Below the pieces are notes generated by a model, which did no database searches, had not been told where the DNA came from, and saw only the letters and a program-made list of their open reading frames with translations. A stretch of DNA of 64,000 nucleotides. Origin: Betaproteobacteria bacterium. GTDB taxonomy: Bacteria; Pseudomonadota; Gammaproteobacteria; Burkholderiales; CAIKXV01. Location of the stretch: contig CANGYF010000006.1 in NCBI GenBank assembly GCA_947458265.1, positions 62,001 to 126,000 of the forward strand, read 5' to 3'. A program made the translations under genes and the position numbers. Position 1 is the first letter of the stretch, and every line of letters starts with the position of its first letter. Positions 51,375-60,175 of the stretch are shown one piece after another.

Positions 51375-53525
51375 TCAGGACGCGACGTGAGGTTTCGCCA
51401 GCGCATCGAGCGCGCGCACGCCGCGCCCCTGCTCGAGCACGACCAGCGGATTGATGTCGAGTTCGGCCAGTTCCTGCTTCAGGTCGATCGACAGCGCCGA
51501 CAGCTTCAGCAGCACATCGACCACCGCTTCGACATCCGCCTTCGGCCGTCCGCGCGCGCCGTCGAGCAGCGGGAAGCACTTGAGGTCGTGCAGCATCGAC
51601 TCGGCCACCGAACGGGTCAGCGGAGCGAGGCGGAACGATACGTCCTTGAACACCTCGGCGTAGATGCCACCCAGCCCGACCATCACCGCCGGCCCGAACA
51701 GCGGGTCGTTCTGCACACCCACGATCAGTTCGGTACCGCCGGACACCATCTCCTGCACCGACACGCCGTCGATCACCGCCTCCGGCGCATAGGCCTTCGC
51801 GCTGGCGACGATCGCATCGAACGCGGCCTCCACCGCCGCCGCATCGGGTACGCCGATGCGCACGCCGCCCGCCTCGGTCTTGTGCGCGATGCCGGCCGAC
51901 TGCACCTTCATCACGACCGGGAAGCCGATCTCCTTCGCTGCGGCCACCGCGGCTGCGCGGTCCTTCGCCAGCACCTCGCGCGTGACCGGGATGCCGTAGG
52001 CGGCGACCAGTGCCTTGGCCTGGTACTCGGCCAGGTCGGTGCTGCGGCCGGCGAGCATCGCCTTCGCCTCAGGGCGATCGAGCGCCAGCACCGGCTCGGC
52101 CTTCTCCTTCGCACGGCGGCGCTGTGCTTCGGCGAAGGTGGTCAGTGCGGCCAGTGCCTTGCCGCACGAAACCGGCGTCGAGAAGCGCGGCACGCCACCC
52201 TCCTTCAGGAGGCGGTAGGCGTCGGCAGCGAACTTCTCGCGCGCGCTCCACGCGGCCAGGATCGGCTTGGTCGTACGTGCGCTCAGCTCGACCAGCTCCT
52301 TCGCACGCTGCGTGGCGATCTCGCCCTGCAGCGAGGCGAAGATCACCACCACCGAATCGATGCTCGGGTCGTCGACGATGATCTGCATCGCCTGCGCCAG
52401 CATCTCCGGGTTGTTGAAGATGCCCGCGGTGATGTCGATCGGGTTCTGCCAGGAGCCGAACGCCGGGATGATGTCCTTCAGCGCCAGTTCGCTCTCGCGC
52501 GTGAGCGGCCCCACGGACAGGCCGGAGTCCACGCACTGGTCGGCCATCAGGATGCCGCCGCCACCCGAGATGGTGACGATGGCGACGCGGTTGCCCGCCG
52601 GCCGCTTGTTGCATTCGAACACCTGGGTGTAGTCGATCAGCTCGTTGGCGTCGCGCACCCGGATCATGCCGCGCTGGCGGAACGCCGCCTCGTAGAGGGC
52701 GAGCGCACCGCCGAGGTTGGCGGTATGCGAGGCCGCCGCGCGCTGGCCGACGTCGGTGTTGCCGACCTTCCAGATCAGCACCGGCTTGTCGGCATCGAGC
52801 GCCTTGTCGCCGACCTCGAGCAGGCGGTGCGCATCCTTCACGCCCTCCATGTAGGCGCCGATGACCTTCGTCTGCGGATCCTGGGTGAACCACTCGATGA
52901 AGTCGGTGGTGGTCAGGCCGGACTCGTTGCCGGTGCTGACGATGCTGCGGAAGCCCAGGCCGGACTCCTCGGCCAGGATGATCACGCCATAGCCGAAGCC
53001 GCCCGACTGGGTGGTCATGGACAGTGAACCCTGGCGGAAGTTGTCGCCCGAGAAGGCCGAACCGAAGCCGGCATAGACATCGTCGGTGACGCCGATCATG
53101 CCCTGGCAGTTCGGCCCGACGACGCGGATCGAATGTTCTCGGGCGATGGCTGCAATCTCCTTCTGCAGCGCGAGCCCCTCGGCACCGGTCTCGGCGAAGC
53201 CGGAACTGAAGATGATGCAGAACGGGATGCCCTTCTGCCCCACCTCGCGCAGCATCTGCGGCACGCGCGCGGCGGCGACCAGGATCAGCGCCAGGTCGGG
53301 CACCTCGGGCAGGCTCTCGACCGACGGATAGCAGCGATGGCCCTCGACCGTGTCGTACTTCGGGTTCACCGGGAACAGTCGGCCCTTGTAGCCGTGCTTG
53401 GCCAGCGACCAGACCGGCTGGCCGCTGATGGTCTTGATGTTCTGCGAGGCGCCGATGATCGTGACCGAGCGCGGATTGAACAGCCGCTCGAGGTCGGGAC
53501 CCGGCGATCGGGGTGTCGTAGCCAT
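51375..53525 (-). CDS. Acetate--CoA ligase (ADP-forming)-type acyl-CoA synthetase, alpha-beta fusion
   Basis: The 716-residue protein has the CoA-binding and ligase domains of the alpha part (LFNPRSVTIIGASQN, VVGPNCQGMIG, STGNESGLTTTDFIEWF, catalytic His267 in AAASHTANLGG) and an ATP-grasp beta part (about 490-716, VVMKVQSAGIAHKTEAGGVRIG and LDINPLVVLEQG). It should make an acyl-CoA from acid, CoA and ATP with ADP and phosphate as products. AGGAGGAG precedes ATG 53525. It probably activates the acid that the following acyl-CoA dehydrogenase oxidises. Confidence 0.93.
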   Translation of the reverse strand: MATTPRSPGPDLERLFNPRSVTIIGASQNIKTISGQPVWSLAKHGYKGRLFPVNPKYDTVEGHRCYPSVESLPEVPDLALILVAAARVPQMLREVGQKGIPFCIIFSSGFAETGAEGLALQKEIAAIAREHSIRVVGPNCQGMIGVTDDVYAGFGSAFSGDNFRQGSLSMTTQSGGFGYGVIILAEESGLGFRSIVSTGNESGLTTTDFIEWFTQDPQTKVIGAYMEGVKDAHRLLEVGDKALDADKPVLIWKVGNTDVGQRAAASHTANLGGALALYEAAFRQRGMIRVRDANELIDYTQVFECNKRPAGNRVAIVTISGGGGILMADQCVDSGLSVGPLTRESELALKDIIPAFGSWQNPIDITAGIFNNPEMLAQAMQIIVDDPSIDSVVVIFASLQGEIATQRAKELVELSARTTKPILAAWSAREKFAADAYRLLKEGGVPRFSTPVSCGKALAALTTFAEAQRRRAKEKAEPVLALDRPEAKAMLAGRSTDLAEYQAKALVAAYGIPVTREVLAKDRAAAVAAAKEIGFPVVMKVQSAGIAHKTEAGGVRIGVPDAAAVEAAFDAIVASAKAYAPEAVIDGVSVQEMVSGGTELIVGVQNDPLFGPAVMVGLGGIYAEVFKDVSFRLAPLTRSVAESMLHDLKCFPLLDGARGRPKADVEAVVDVLLKLSALSIDLKQELAELDINPLVVLEQGRGVRALDALAKPHVAS

Positions 53526-53852
53526 GGAACTCCTCCTGTGTGTGCGGATGATAGCGGATGGCCCGTGAGCGGACCGGTTGCAGGATTCCAGGCGCGCGCG
53601 GCCATGCCGCCGCCGGGATCGGCTGAACCGGGCGCCATCTGAGACACCCGGGCCACCCCTGCCCGGGAGGCGCCAGGGGCAGCTGCCAGGATTTTTCTCA
53701 GTTACTGGCGATTGTCCAGCGAATGACGCTAAGTTTTCGGCCGCAGCTTCCGATATAGCTCGATGCACGGGTGCCGCCGAAACCTGCAATGGCACCTGCA
53801 AACTCCATCCACCTGCCTTCCTGACAGCCGCAGAGAGCCCGGGCATCCTTCG
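53526..53852. other. 327-bp divergent intergenic region
   Basis: This gap lies between the divergent acyl-CoA synthetase and HD-GYP genes. Its left part is GC-rich without structure I can use. Its right part (about 53690-53760) is AT-richer and holds the sigma-28-like promoter listed separately. An upstream ATG at 53763 in phase with the HD-GYP gene has no ribosome-binding site. Confidence 0.5.
53730..53756 (+). promoter_or_regulatory. Sigma-28 (FliA)-like promoter for the c-di-GMP gene pair
   Basis: TAAG (53730-53733), followed by exactly 15 bases and then TCCGATAT (53749-53756), matches the flagellar sigma-28 pattern TAAA-N15-GCCGATAA at three of four and six of eight positions. It lies 97 bases ahead of the HD-GYP start in an otherwise GC-rich gap. 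The location before c-di-GMP signalling genes makes it plausible, but no flagellar gene is in the window. Confidence 0.5.
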
Positions 53853-55916
53853 ATGCAGACTCAGGTCCAGCCAGTCTCCACCGCCACCGATATGCGCATG
53901 CCGGTCGAGAAGCTCGTTCTCGGCATGTTCGTCTCGGAACTGGACCGCCCCTGGTCGGACACGCCGTTCCTGCTCCATGGGCTGCTGCTGGAGACCGAGG
54001 CCGAGCTCGACGCGATCTGCCGGCTGTGCAGGGAAGTCACGGTCGACCTTTCCCGTTCGGTCGGGCTGGAGGACGTGGCGCCCGCGCAGGAGACCGCCGG
54101 CGCGTCCGTCGACCGCTGGCAGGCGGCCTCGGCCTGGGACGACCTGGCCGTCGAAGCGCAGGACCGACAATTCGATGCAGTGAAGGCCGGCAAGGCAGCG
54201 CCAGGAGCGGTGCCGAGACCAGCGCAGGGAGCAGTGCCAGGACCCGCGCAGGGAACACTGCCGGAAGCCGACCCGCAGCAGTCCTGGGTTCCGGAACGCC
54301 GGACAGGGTTGCAGTGGAGCATCGACGTCCTGCGCGAGTTGCTGGAGAGCTACCTGCGCCCGCCGCCGCCTCCTGCACCTGAAGTCACCATACCCGCGTC
54401 GTGGCAAGGGACAACGCCATCCACGGGCAGGCAGGCGCTCCAGGACCTGCCTTCGGCTGCAACGGGGACGATGCCCCCCAGGTCCGAAGCGGCGACGGAA
54501 ACGGGCACATGGGCCAGCATCAGGCGCATGTTCTCGGGACTGCTGCCGCGCAGGCGCATCGATCCGGCAGAGTCGCCCCCGGCGACGGGCACATGGGCCA
54601 GCATCAGGCGCATGTTCTCGGAACTGCTGTCGCGCAGGCGCACAGATCCGGCAGTGGCAGCTCCGGCAACGGGCGGGCCGGCTGCGCTGCAAGCCGCCAC
54701 CGCGAAGCCGGAGGCCGAAGCCGCCGACTACAACACGCGCATAGGACCGCGCCTGAGGGTGCTGACGGCGCTCTGCTGGCGCGCGCTGCGCAAGCTGATC
54801 GGGCTGGACCGCGCAGCCCCCGATATCGCCCCGGCGAGCGTCGTGCCCAAGCCCGAATCTAGGATCGCGAGGATCGACGGCACCCCGCCTGGAGAGGACC
54901 TGACGGCCGAAGAGCACGCCGAGGCCGTATTGCGCGTCAAGGGGTTCGAAGCGGAACTGCCCCGTGCCGCCCGCACGATCAGGCAGAGCCTGCCGGTGCT
55001 CCTGGCGGCCTATCGCAGCGCAGAGGACGACCGACCGCTGGAGATCGAAACCCTCGACCCGGTGGTCACCGAGATCGTGGATGTCGTGCTGCGCAACCAT
55101 GACGCGATGCTGTGGCTGACGCGCCTGCAGGCGCACGACCAGGCCGCCCATGTGCGCGGTCTTCAGGCCGCGGTCTACATGGCACAATTCGGTTCCCACC
55201 TCGGCCTGCCGCGGGCCGACCTGGAGCGCCTTGCGCTTGGCGGTGCATTGCTCGACATCGGCAAGATGCAGGTGCCAAAGGAGATCCTGCGCAAGCCGGG
55301 ACCGCTGGATGCGGATGAACTGCGCCAGGCTCGATCCCATGTGGAGATCGCGATGCGACTGTTCGACGCATCGGGCATGGTCGACAGCCGGGTGCGCGAG
55401 ATCGTGGAGCGGCACCACGAGCGCGAGGACGGCAGCGGCTATCCGGGGCGGATGCTCGGGGACGCCATCGGGCTCTACGGCCGGATCGCAGGCATTGTCG
55501 ACACCTTCCTTGCAATGAGCGAGGCACGGCCCCATGCGCCTGCGCTTCCGATGGACTATTGCCTGCGCGTGCTGCTGCGGGCAGGCGGCACCCTGTTCCA
55601 TGCCCCGATGGTGGAACACTTCATACAGATGACCGGGCTGTACCCGGTCGGCAGCCTGGTCGAACTGTCCACCGGGGAGGTCGCGGCCGTGCTTTCCCAC
55701 AACCGGGTGCGCCGCCTCAGGCCGAGGGTGCTGGTGATGGTGGGTGCCGACGGCGAACCGCTGCCACGGCCGATGGCGCTCGACCTGCTCCAGCAGCCGC
55801 ACGATGCGACAGGAAAAGAAATACGGATCGTGCGCGGGCTGCCGCCCGGATCGCACGGGATCAAGGCGGAGGACATGTTCGCCGCGACAGTACCGGCGAC
55901 GACGGCACCGGCGTGA
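53853..55916 (+). CDS. DUF3391/HD-GYP-domain protein with degenerate HD motif
   Basis: The 687-residue protein has an N-terminal DUF3391-like domain (MPVEKLVLGMFVSELDRPW, to about residue 65), a long low-complexity Pro/Ala-rich linker (about 95-330), and a C-terminal HD-GYP domain. The linker holds three 8-residue and two 28-residue repeats. The HD motif reads GALLDIGK, with Leu467 in place of the metal-binding His, while His433, HHERED (521-526) and GYP (529-531) are kept. A c-di-GMP phosphodiesterase is expected from the family, but activity may be lost. The start of the next gene overlaps its stop. Confidence 0.85.
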   Translation: MQTQVQPVSTATDMRMPVEKLVLGMFVSELDRPWSDTPFLLHGLLLETEAELDAICRLCREVTVDLSRSVGLEDVAPAQETAGASVDRWQAASAWDDLAVEAQDRQFDAVKAGKAAPGAVPRPAQGAVPGPAQGTLPEADPQQSWVPERRTGLQWSIDVLRELLESYLRPPPPPAPEVTIPASWQGTTPSTGRQALQDLPSAATGTMPPRSEAATETGTWASIRRMFSGLLPRRRIDPAESPPATGTWASIRRMFSELLSRRRTDPAVAAPATGGPAALQAATAKPEAEAADYNTRIGPRLRVLTALCWRALRKLIGLDRAAPDIAPASVVPKPESRIARIDGTPPGEDLTAEEHAEAVLRVKGFEAELPRAARTIRQSLPVLLAAYRSAEDDRPLEIETLDPVVTEIVDVVLRNHDAMLWLTRLQAHDQAAHVRGLQAAVYMAQFGSHLGLPRADLERLALGGALLDIGKMQVPKEILRKPGPLDADELRQARSHVEIAMRLFDASGMVDSRVREIVERHHEREDGSGYPGRMLGDAIGLYGRIAGIVDTFLAMSEARPHAPALPMDYCLRVLLRAGGTLFHAPMVEHFIQMTGLYPVGSLVELSTGEVAAVLSHNRVRRLRPRVLVMVGADGEPLPRPMALDLLQQPHDATGKEIRIVRGLPPGSHGIKAEDMFAATVPATTAPA
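54198..54269 (+). repeat. Three 24-bp in-frame tandem repeats
   Basis: Units of 24 bases at 54198-54221, 54222-54245 and 54246-54269 encode the related octapeptides APGAVPRP, AQGAVPGP and AQGTLPEA in the linker of the HD-GYP protein (residues 116-139). Confidence 0.75.
54501..54668 (+). repeat. 84-bp in-frame tandem duplication
   Basis: The 84-base units 54501-54584 and 54585-54668 are nearly identical over their first 55 or so bases. They encode two 28-residue repeats, each starting TGTWASIRRMFS (residues 217-244 and 245-272), in the linker of the HD-GYP protein. The low divergence suggests a recent duplication. Confidence 0.85.
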
Positions 55917-57253
55917 AAGCCGGCACGACCCGTACGCCCGCGGCAGCGCTGCCACCGGATGCGGCGCGCTTCCTGATCCCCGGCGACAGGCTGCATGCGC
56001 ACATGCAGCACGTGGCGCAGCACCATGCCGCAGGCCCGAGGTCGTATGCGGTGCTGGCGGTCAGCCTGGCGTGTGCCAGCACGCCGCGCCTCGACTACCG
56101 GCCCGAGACCGATGCTTTCCTGGTCCGGTACACCCTGCAGCTGCTGCGCAGGGTGCTGCGCGAGAACGACCGGGTCGCGGTCATCGGCCCGGATGAGCTG
56201 ATCGTCGTGCTGGCGGACCTGCCGAGCCCGGAACATGCAGAGCTCTGCGCCGCCCGCCTGCTGGCAGCGTTCGAAGAGCCGCTGCGCATCGGCGCAATGT
56301 ACGACCACGCGCGGGCCACGGTAGGCATCGCCAATGGCACGCCAGGGCTGCGGCGGCCGGGTGACCTGATCCGTCAGGCGCGCACCGCAGGGCACCAGGC
56401 CCTGACCGCGTCGCGCAACTACGAGGTGTACCCGCCCGGCGATGATTCGTCCGGGCGCGAGAGCCTGGAACCCGCGCTGCGCACGGCGGTGGCTGCGAAC
56501 GAGTTCCACCTCGTGTTCCAGCCACAGGTCGACCTGGCAACCGGCGTCCCGGTTGCCACCGAAGTCCTGGCCCGCTGGGAGCGCGACGATGGCGCCCGGG
56601 TCGGCCCGAACGTGTTCATTCCACTCATCGAGCGCTGCGGGCTGATGCCCCGGTTCACAGGCTGGGTACTCAACAACGCGCTGCGCAGCCACCGCCGTTT
56701 CGTGGAAGCGGGGCTGCAGGTAAGCATGGCCATCAACGTGTCCGCGGTGGATCTGCACGAACGCGACTTCTGCGAACTGGTCGAACAGGCTTTGCAGACC
56801 TGGTCCGTACCGCCTGCCGACGTGACGCTCGAGATCACCGAGACTGCGCCGATGCACGAGCCGCGCGAGGTCGTCCCGCTGCTGGAGCGTCTCAAGGACA
56901 TCGGCGTCGGGCTTTCGATCGACGACTTCGGGACTGGCTACTCGTCGCTGTCACTGCTCCGGCAACTGCCGGTGGACGAGATCAAGATCGACCAGCAGTT
57001 CGTGAACGGCCTGCTCGAATCGAAGCAGAGCCTGGACATCGTGCGCACGACGCTCGCCCTCGCCGGCAACTTCGGGCTGCGCACGGTGGCCGAAGGCATC
57101 GAGGACCAGGCGACGCTCGTCGCCCTGCGCGACATGGGATGCGAGTTCGGCCAGGGCTTCGGGATCGCGCGCCCCGCGGACCTGGAGACGGTCGTGCGCT
57201 GGATGCAGAAGCACGGCAGCCAGCCACCAGCCACGCAACCCGCCTGCCGTTGA
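55913..57253 (+). CDS. GGDEF-like/EAL-domain c-di-GMP phosphodiesterase
   Basis: The 446-residue protein has an N-terminal degenerate GGDEF-like domain (about residues 30-170, with GPDEL at 92-96 instead of GGDEF) and a complete EAL domain (about 185-440). EAL landmarks are EVLAR (217-221), Asn275 in INVSA, Glu307/Glu310 in [15 protein letters not shown] (337-345), Lys358 in IKID and EGIE near the C-terminus, so phosphodiesterase activity is likely. The start is a GTG overlapping the HD-GYP stop (GTGA), which indicates tight co-expression of the two proteins. Confidence 0.88.
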   Translation: MKAGTTRTPAAALPPDAARFLIPGDRLHAHMQHVAQHHAAGPRSYAVLAVSLACASTPRLDYRPETDAFLVRYTLQLLRRVLRENDRVAVIGPDELIVVLADLPSPEHAELCAARLLAAFEEPLRIGAMYDHARATVGIANGTPGLRRPGDLIRQARTAGHQALTASRNYEVYPPGDDSSGRESLEPALRTAVAANEFHLVFQPQVDLATGVPVATEVLARWERDDGARVGPNVFIPLIERCGLMPRFTGWVLNNALRSHRRFVEAGLQVSMAINVSAVDLHERDFCELVEQALQTWSVPPADVTLEITETAPMHEPREVVPLLERLKDIGVGLSIDDFGTGYSSLSLLRQLPVDEIKIDQQFVNGLLESKQSLDIVRTTLALAGNFGLRTVAEGIEDQATLVALRDMGCEFGQGFGIARPADLETVVRWMQKHGSQPPATQPACR

Positions 57254-57368
57254 TCGAAGGCGGCTGTACCACACGCACGACCGGAAACATTCCGTGCGCC
57301 GCGGCCCTTGGTGCGACCCGATAGAATGCGCGGCCGGTCGCACCCTGCGCCCGGCTGACGGGGAACCC

Positions 57369-58466
57369 ATGCTGGTACTGGGCATCGAGACATCCTGCGA
57401 CGAGACCGGCGTCGCGCTGGTCGACGGCGAGCGCGGCCTGCTCGCGCATGCGCTGCATTCGCAGGTCGACCTGCACGAGGCCTACGGCGGCGTGGTGCCG
57501 GAACTCGCCTCGCGCGACCATGTGCGCCGGCTGCTGCCGCTGACGCGCAAGGTGCTCGCCGAGGCCGGCTGCACGCTCGGTGACCTCGATGCGATCGCGG
57601 TCACCGAGGGCCCGGGGCTGGCCGGCGCGCTGCTGGTGGGTACCAGCGTCGCGCATGCGCTCGGCTATGCGCTGCGCATCCCGGTGGTCCCGATCCATCA
57701 TCTGGAAGGGCACCTGCTGTCGCCGCTGATCTCCGAGCCGGGGCTCGGCTTTCCGTTCGTGGCGCTGCTGGTCTCGGGCGGACACAGCCAGCTGATGCGG
57801 GTGACCGGTGTCGGCGACTATGAACTGCTCGGCGACACGCTGGACGACGCGGCGGGCGAGGCCTTCGACAAGACGGCCAAGCTGCTAGGACTGGGTTACC
57901 CCGGCGGACCTGCGGTGGCGAAGGCTGCGCTGGCCGGCAGGGCCGGGCGCCTCAAGCTGCCGCGGCCGATGATCGCCAGCGACGACCTCGAGATGAGCTT
58001 CAGCGGACTGAAGACAGCGGTACTGACGCTGGTTCGCGCAGAGATGGCGAAGCAGGCGGCGAAGCAGGCAGCGACGCATGTAGGAACAGGCGCGTCCCCG
58101 CCCGGCGAAGCGGCAGCGCTGCCGCCGTCGGTGGTCGCCGACATCGCCGCAGAGTTCCAGGAAGCCGTGACCGACGTGCTCTCGGCGAAGGCGATCGGCG
58201 CGCTCGAGCGCACGAACCTCGACACGCTGGTGGTCGCCGGCGGAGTGGGCGCAAACATACGGCTGCGCGAAAAGCTCGACGCCACCACACGACGGCGCGG
58301 TGCACGCGTGGTCTATCCGCCGGTCGCGCTGTGCACCGACAACGGCGCGATGATCGCCTGGGCGGGCGCGCTGCGCCTGCGCGAGGGGCAGGTACCGGCT
58401 GCGGATGCGGCCGTCGGCTTCGGCGTGCGACCGCGCTGGCCGCTGGATTCACTGCGCAGGCCCTGA
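57369..58466 (+). CDS. tsaD: tRNA N6-threonylcarbamoyladenosine transferase TsaD
   Basis: The 365-residue protein is TsaD, which with TsaB and TsaE transfers threonylcarbamoyl to A37 of ANN-decoding tRNAs. Landmarks are [13 protein letters not shown] at the start, the metal-binding HHLEGH (His111 and His115), [34 protein letters not shown] and [13 protein letters not shown]. It is some 25 residues longer than usual, because of an Ala/Lys-rich insert around residues 220-255 ([15 protein letters not shown]...). ATG 57369 begins the conserved N-terminus. Confidence 0.96.
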   Translation: MLVLGIETSCDETGVALVDGERGLLAHALHSQVDLHEAYGGVVPELASRDHVRRLLPLTRKVLAEAGCTLGDLDAIAVTEGPGLAGALLVGTSVAHALGYALRIPVVPIHHLEGHLLSPLISEPGLGFPFVALLVSGGHSQLMRVTGVGDYELLGDTLDDAAGEAFDKTAKLLGLGYPGGPAVAKAALAGRAGRLKLPRPMIASDDLEMSFSGLKTAVLTLVRAEMAKQAAKQAATHVGTGASPPGEAAALPPSVVADIAAEFQEAVTDVLSAKAIGALERTNLDTLVVAGGVGANIRLREKLDATTRRRGARVVYPPVALCTDNGAMIAWAGALRLREGQVPAADAAVGFGVRPRWPLDSLRRP

Positions 58467-58494
58467 GACGTCACGCAGCCCGGCACGGTTGCGT

Positions 58495-58534
58495 CAGGGC
58501 TGGTCAGGGCTGGTCGGGGCTGGTCAGGGCTGGG
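58495..58534. repeat. Four 10-bp tandem repeats (CAGGGCTGGT)
   Basis: CAGGGCTGGT occurs at 58495-58504 and 58505-58514, CGGGGCTGGT at 58515-58524 and CAGGGCTGGG at 58525-58534. The array lies between the convergent tsaD and plsY genes and supplies the stop codon and last residues of PlsY, so its length could alter the PlsY tail. Confidence 0.75.
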
Positions 58535-59171
58535 CGCTCGGGTCTTCCTTGCCCGCGCCGGACTTCCCACCGAAGCCGCCCTCGGTGCCCGCCAGCAGCT
58601 TGCGGATGTTGGAACGGTGGCGCCAGACCAGCAGCAGCGCGATCACCGCGATCGCGACCAGGAACACGGCCGGCATACCGAGCCACCAGGCCAGCGGCAG
58701 TGCCGCCACCGTTGCCGCCAGCGCGGCGAGCGACGACAGCTTGAGCCCGACCGCGAGCACCAGCCAGATCGCCAGCAGGCCGAGCCCCAGCCACGGGTCC
58801 AGAGCGAACAGCACGCCGGCGGCGGTGGCCACGCCCTTCCCGCCGATGAAACGGAAGAACACCGGGTACAGGTGCCCGAGGAACACCGCGACCGCCACCA
58901 GCGCGATCGTCCCATCGCCGAAGCCGTAGGCGGGCGCGAGCGCCTTCGCCAGCGCCACCGCCAGCCAGCCCTTCAGTCCGTCGCCGGCCAGCGTGAGGAT
59001 CGCCGCCGCCTTGCGGCCCGAGCGCAGCACGTTGGTCGCACCCGGATTCTTCGAACCGTAAGTGCGCGGGTCGGGCAGCCCGAACCAGCGGCTGACGATC
59101 ACGGCGAACGAGATGGAGCCGATCAAGTAGGCGGCGAGGATGATCAGCAGGTCGGCGGTCGTGTCAGGCAT
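58524..59171 (-). CDS. plsY: Glycerol-3-phosphate acyltransferase PlsY
   Basis: The 215-residue inner-membrane protein is PlsY, which acylates glycerol-3-phosphate from acyl-phosphate in phospholipid synthesis. It shows the three family motifs SISFAVIVSRWFGLPDPRTYGSKNPGATNVLRSG, GHLYPVFFRFIGGKGVATAAG and VWRHRSNIRKLLAGTE, with about five membrane helices. The C-terminal tail after residue 195 is a Gly/Lys-rich extension encoded in part by the tandem repeat. ATG 59171 is chosen over longer in-phase starts because it begins the conserved membrane region. Confidence 0.96.
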   Translation of the reverse strand: MPDTTADLLIILAAYLIGSISFAVIVSRWFGLPDPRTYGSKNPGATNVLRSGRKAAAILTLAGDGLKGWLAVALAKALAPAYGFGDGTIALVAVAVFLGHLYPVFFRFIGGKGVATAAGVLFALDPWLGLGLLAIWLVLAVGLKLSSLAALAATVAALPLAWWLGMPAVFLVAIAVIALLLVWRHRSNIRKLLAGTEGGFGGKSGAGKEDPSAQP

Positions 59172-59220
59172 CCTTTCAGTGTAGCGCGGCCGCCCGATGC
59201 TCGCTAACATCCCCCGGACC

Positions 59221-59604
59221 ATGAGCACAGCAACCGCATCCCCCCCCGCCCCGGACACCATCTTCATCCGGGAACTGCGCCACCAGACGCTGGTCGGGGT
59301 CTATCCCTGGGAACGCGAAGCGACGCAGGCGGTCGAACTCGACATCGACTTCGACCTGGCCGGACGACATGCGGCGGACAGCCATGAACTCGCCGACACC
59401 ATCGACTACAGCAAGGTGGTCGCGCGCGTACGCGCGATCCTCGACGACCACGATGCCCAGTTGCTCGAGGCGCTCGCCGAACTGATCGCCACCACGCTGC
59501 TGCGCGAGTTCGGCATGCCTCGGCTGCGGCTGTCGCTGGCGAAGCTGAACCTGATGCCGGGCGTGAAGAAGCTGGGTATCACGATCGAGCGGTGGGCGGC
59601 CTGA
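59221..59604 (+). CDS. folB: Dihydroneopterin aldolase FolB
   Basis: The 127-residue protein fits dihydroneopterin aldolase in folate synthesis: IFIRELRHQTLVGVYPWEREATQAVELDIDFDL, DTIDYSKVVARVRAIL, LLEALAELIATTLLREFGMPRLRLSLAKLNLMPGVKKLGI. The catalytic Glu (ELDID region), Tyr and Lys of the family are in place. It diverges from plsY with a 49-base gap, an arrangement that, from memory, recurs in betaproteobacteria. Confidence 0.93.
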   Translation: MSTATASPPAPDTIFIRELRHQTLVGVYPWEREATQAVELDIDFDLAGRHAADSHELADTIDYSKVVARVRAILDDHDAQLLEALAELIATTLLREFGMPRLRLSLAKLNLMPGVKKLGITIERWAA

Positions 59605-59665
59605 TGCGGCACCCGGTCATCGTCGGTTGGCAAGCGTCGATCGTGCGGTGCTAGACTCCCGCGCC

Positions 59666-60070
59666 ATGTTCCCATCCCGCACCGCCCGCGCCCGCCGCGC
59701 CGTCGCCTGGATCGCATGCCTCGCGCTGCTGTTCGGCGCGTTATCGCCAGTCGTGGCGCGCGTGATGCTGGCGGCGCAGCCCGACAGCACGACATGGCTG
59801 GAGGTCTGCACCTCCACCGGCATGAAGCGGGTGGCGTTCGACGTCGGTGCAGCAACCGATGGATCCCTGCCCGACAGCGCGGCCGCAGGTAGCGAATGTC
59901 CGTTCTGCCTGCTCCATGCCGTGGCAGCCCTGCCCGTGTCCGTCGTCGCCTCCGGCCTGCGCGTGCCGCAGGTGCGTTCTGCGCCGCTGTTGGTCGACGG
60001 CACCTGGCGCATGCCTCCAGGCCCCACCTGGACGCTCGCCAGTCCGAGGGCACCCCCCGTCCACGGCTGA
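59666..60070 (+). CDS. DUF2946 family protein
   Basis: The 134-residue protein begins with a basic N-terminus and a hydrophobic segment (AVAWIACLALLFGALSPVVARVML) and then shows the DUF2946 pattern TTWLEVCTSTGMKRVAF, a spaced CPFCLLH motif and a C-terminal APRAPP-like tail (ASPRAPPVHG). The Cys and His residues suggest copper or other metal handling in the periplasm, as expected from genes like this found beside TonB receptors and PepSY proteins. ATG 59666 starts the membrane segment. The TonB receptor gene follows after 105 bases. Confidence 0.85.
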   Translation: MFPSRTARARRAVAWIACLALLFGALSPVVARVMLAAQPDSTTWLEVCTSTGMKRVAFDVGAATDGSLPDSAAAGSECPFCLLHAVAALPVSVVASGLRVPQVRSAPLLVDGTWRMPPGPTWTLASPRAPPVHG

Positions 60071-60175
60071 CCTTCCCAGCCCTGGCGCGAGGCCTGTTCG
60101 CCTCGCGATCGACCCCGTGCGCGCCATCGCCGACGCAGATGCGCGGCGCCGTGCAATCAAGACAGGAAGACACCC

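Noticed and set aside
51375-55955. 1526-codon minus-strand frame over the acyl-CoA synthetase and HD-GYP genes
   Set aside because: Only the 51375-53525 part has family motifs. The rest is antisense to the HD-GYP gene.
57322-57327. TAGAAT as -10 box of a tsaD promoter
   Set aside because: No -35-like hexamer lies at the proper distance, so the evidence is too weak to list as a promoter.
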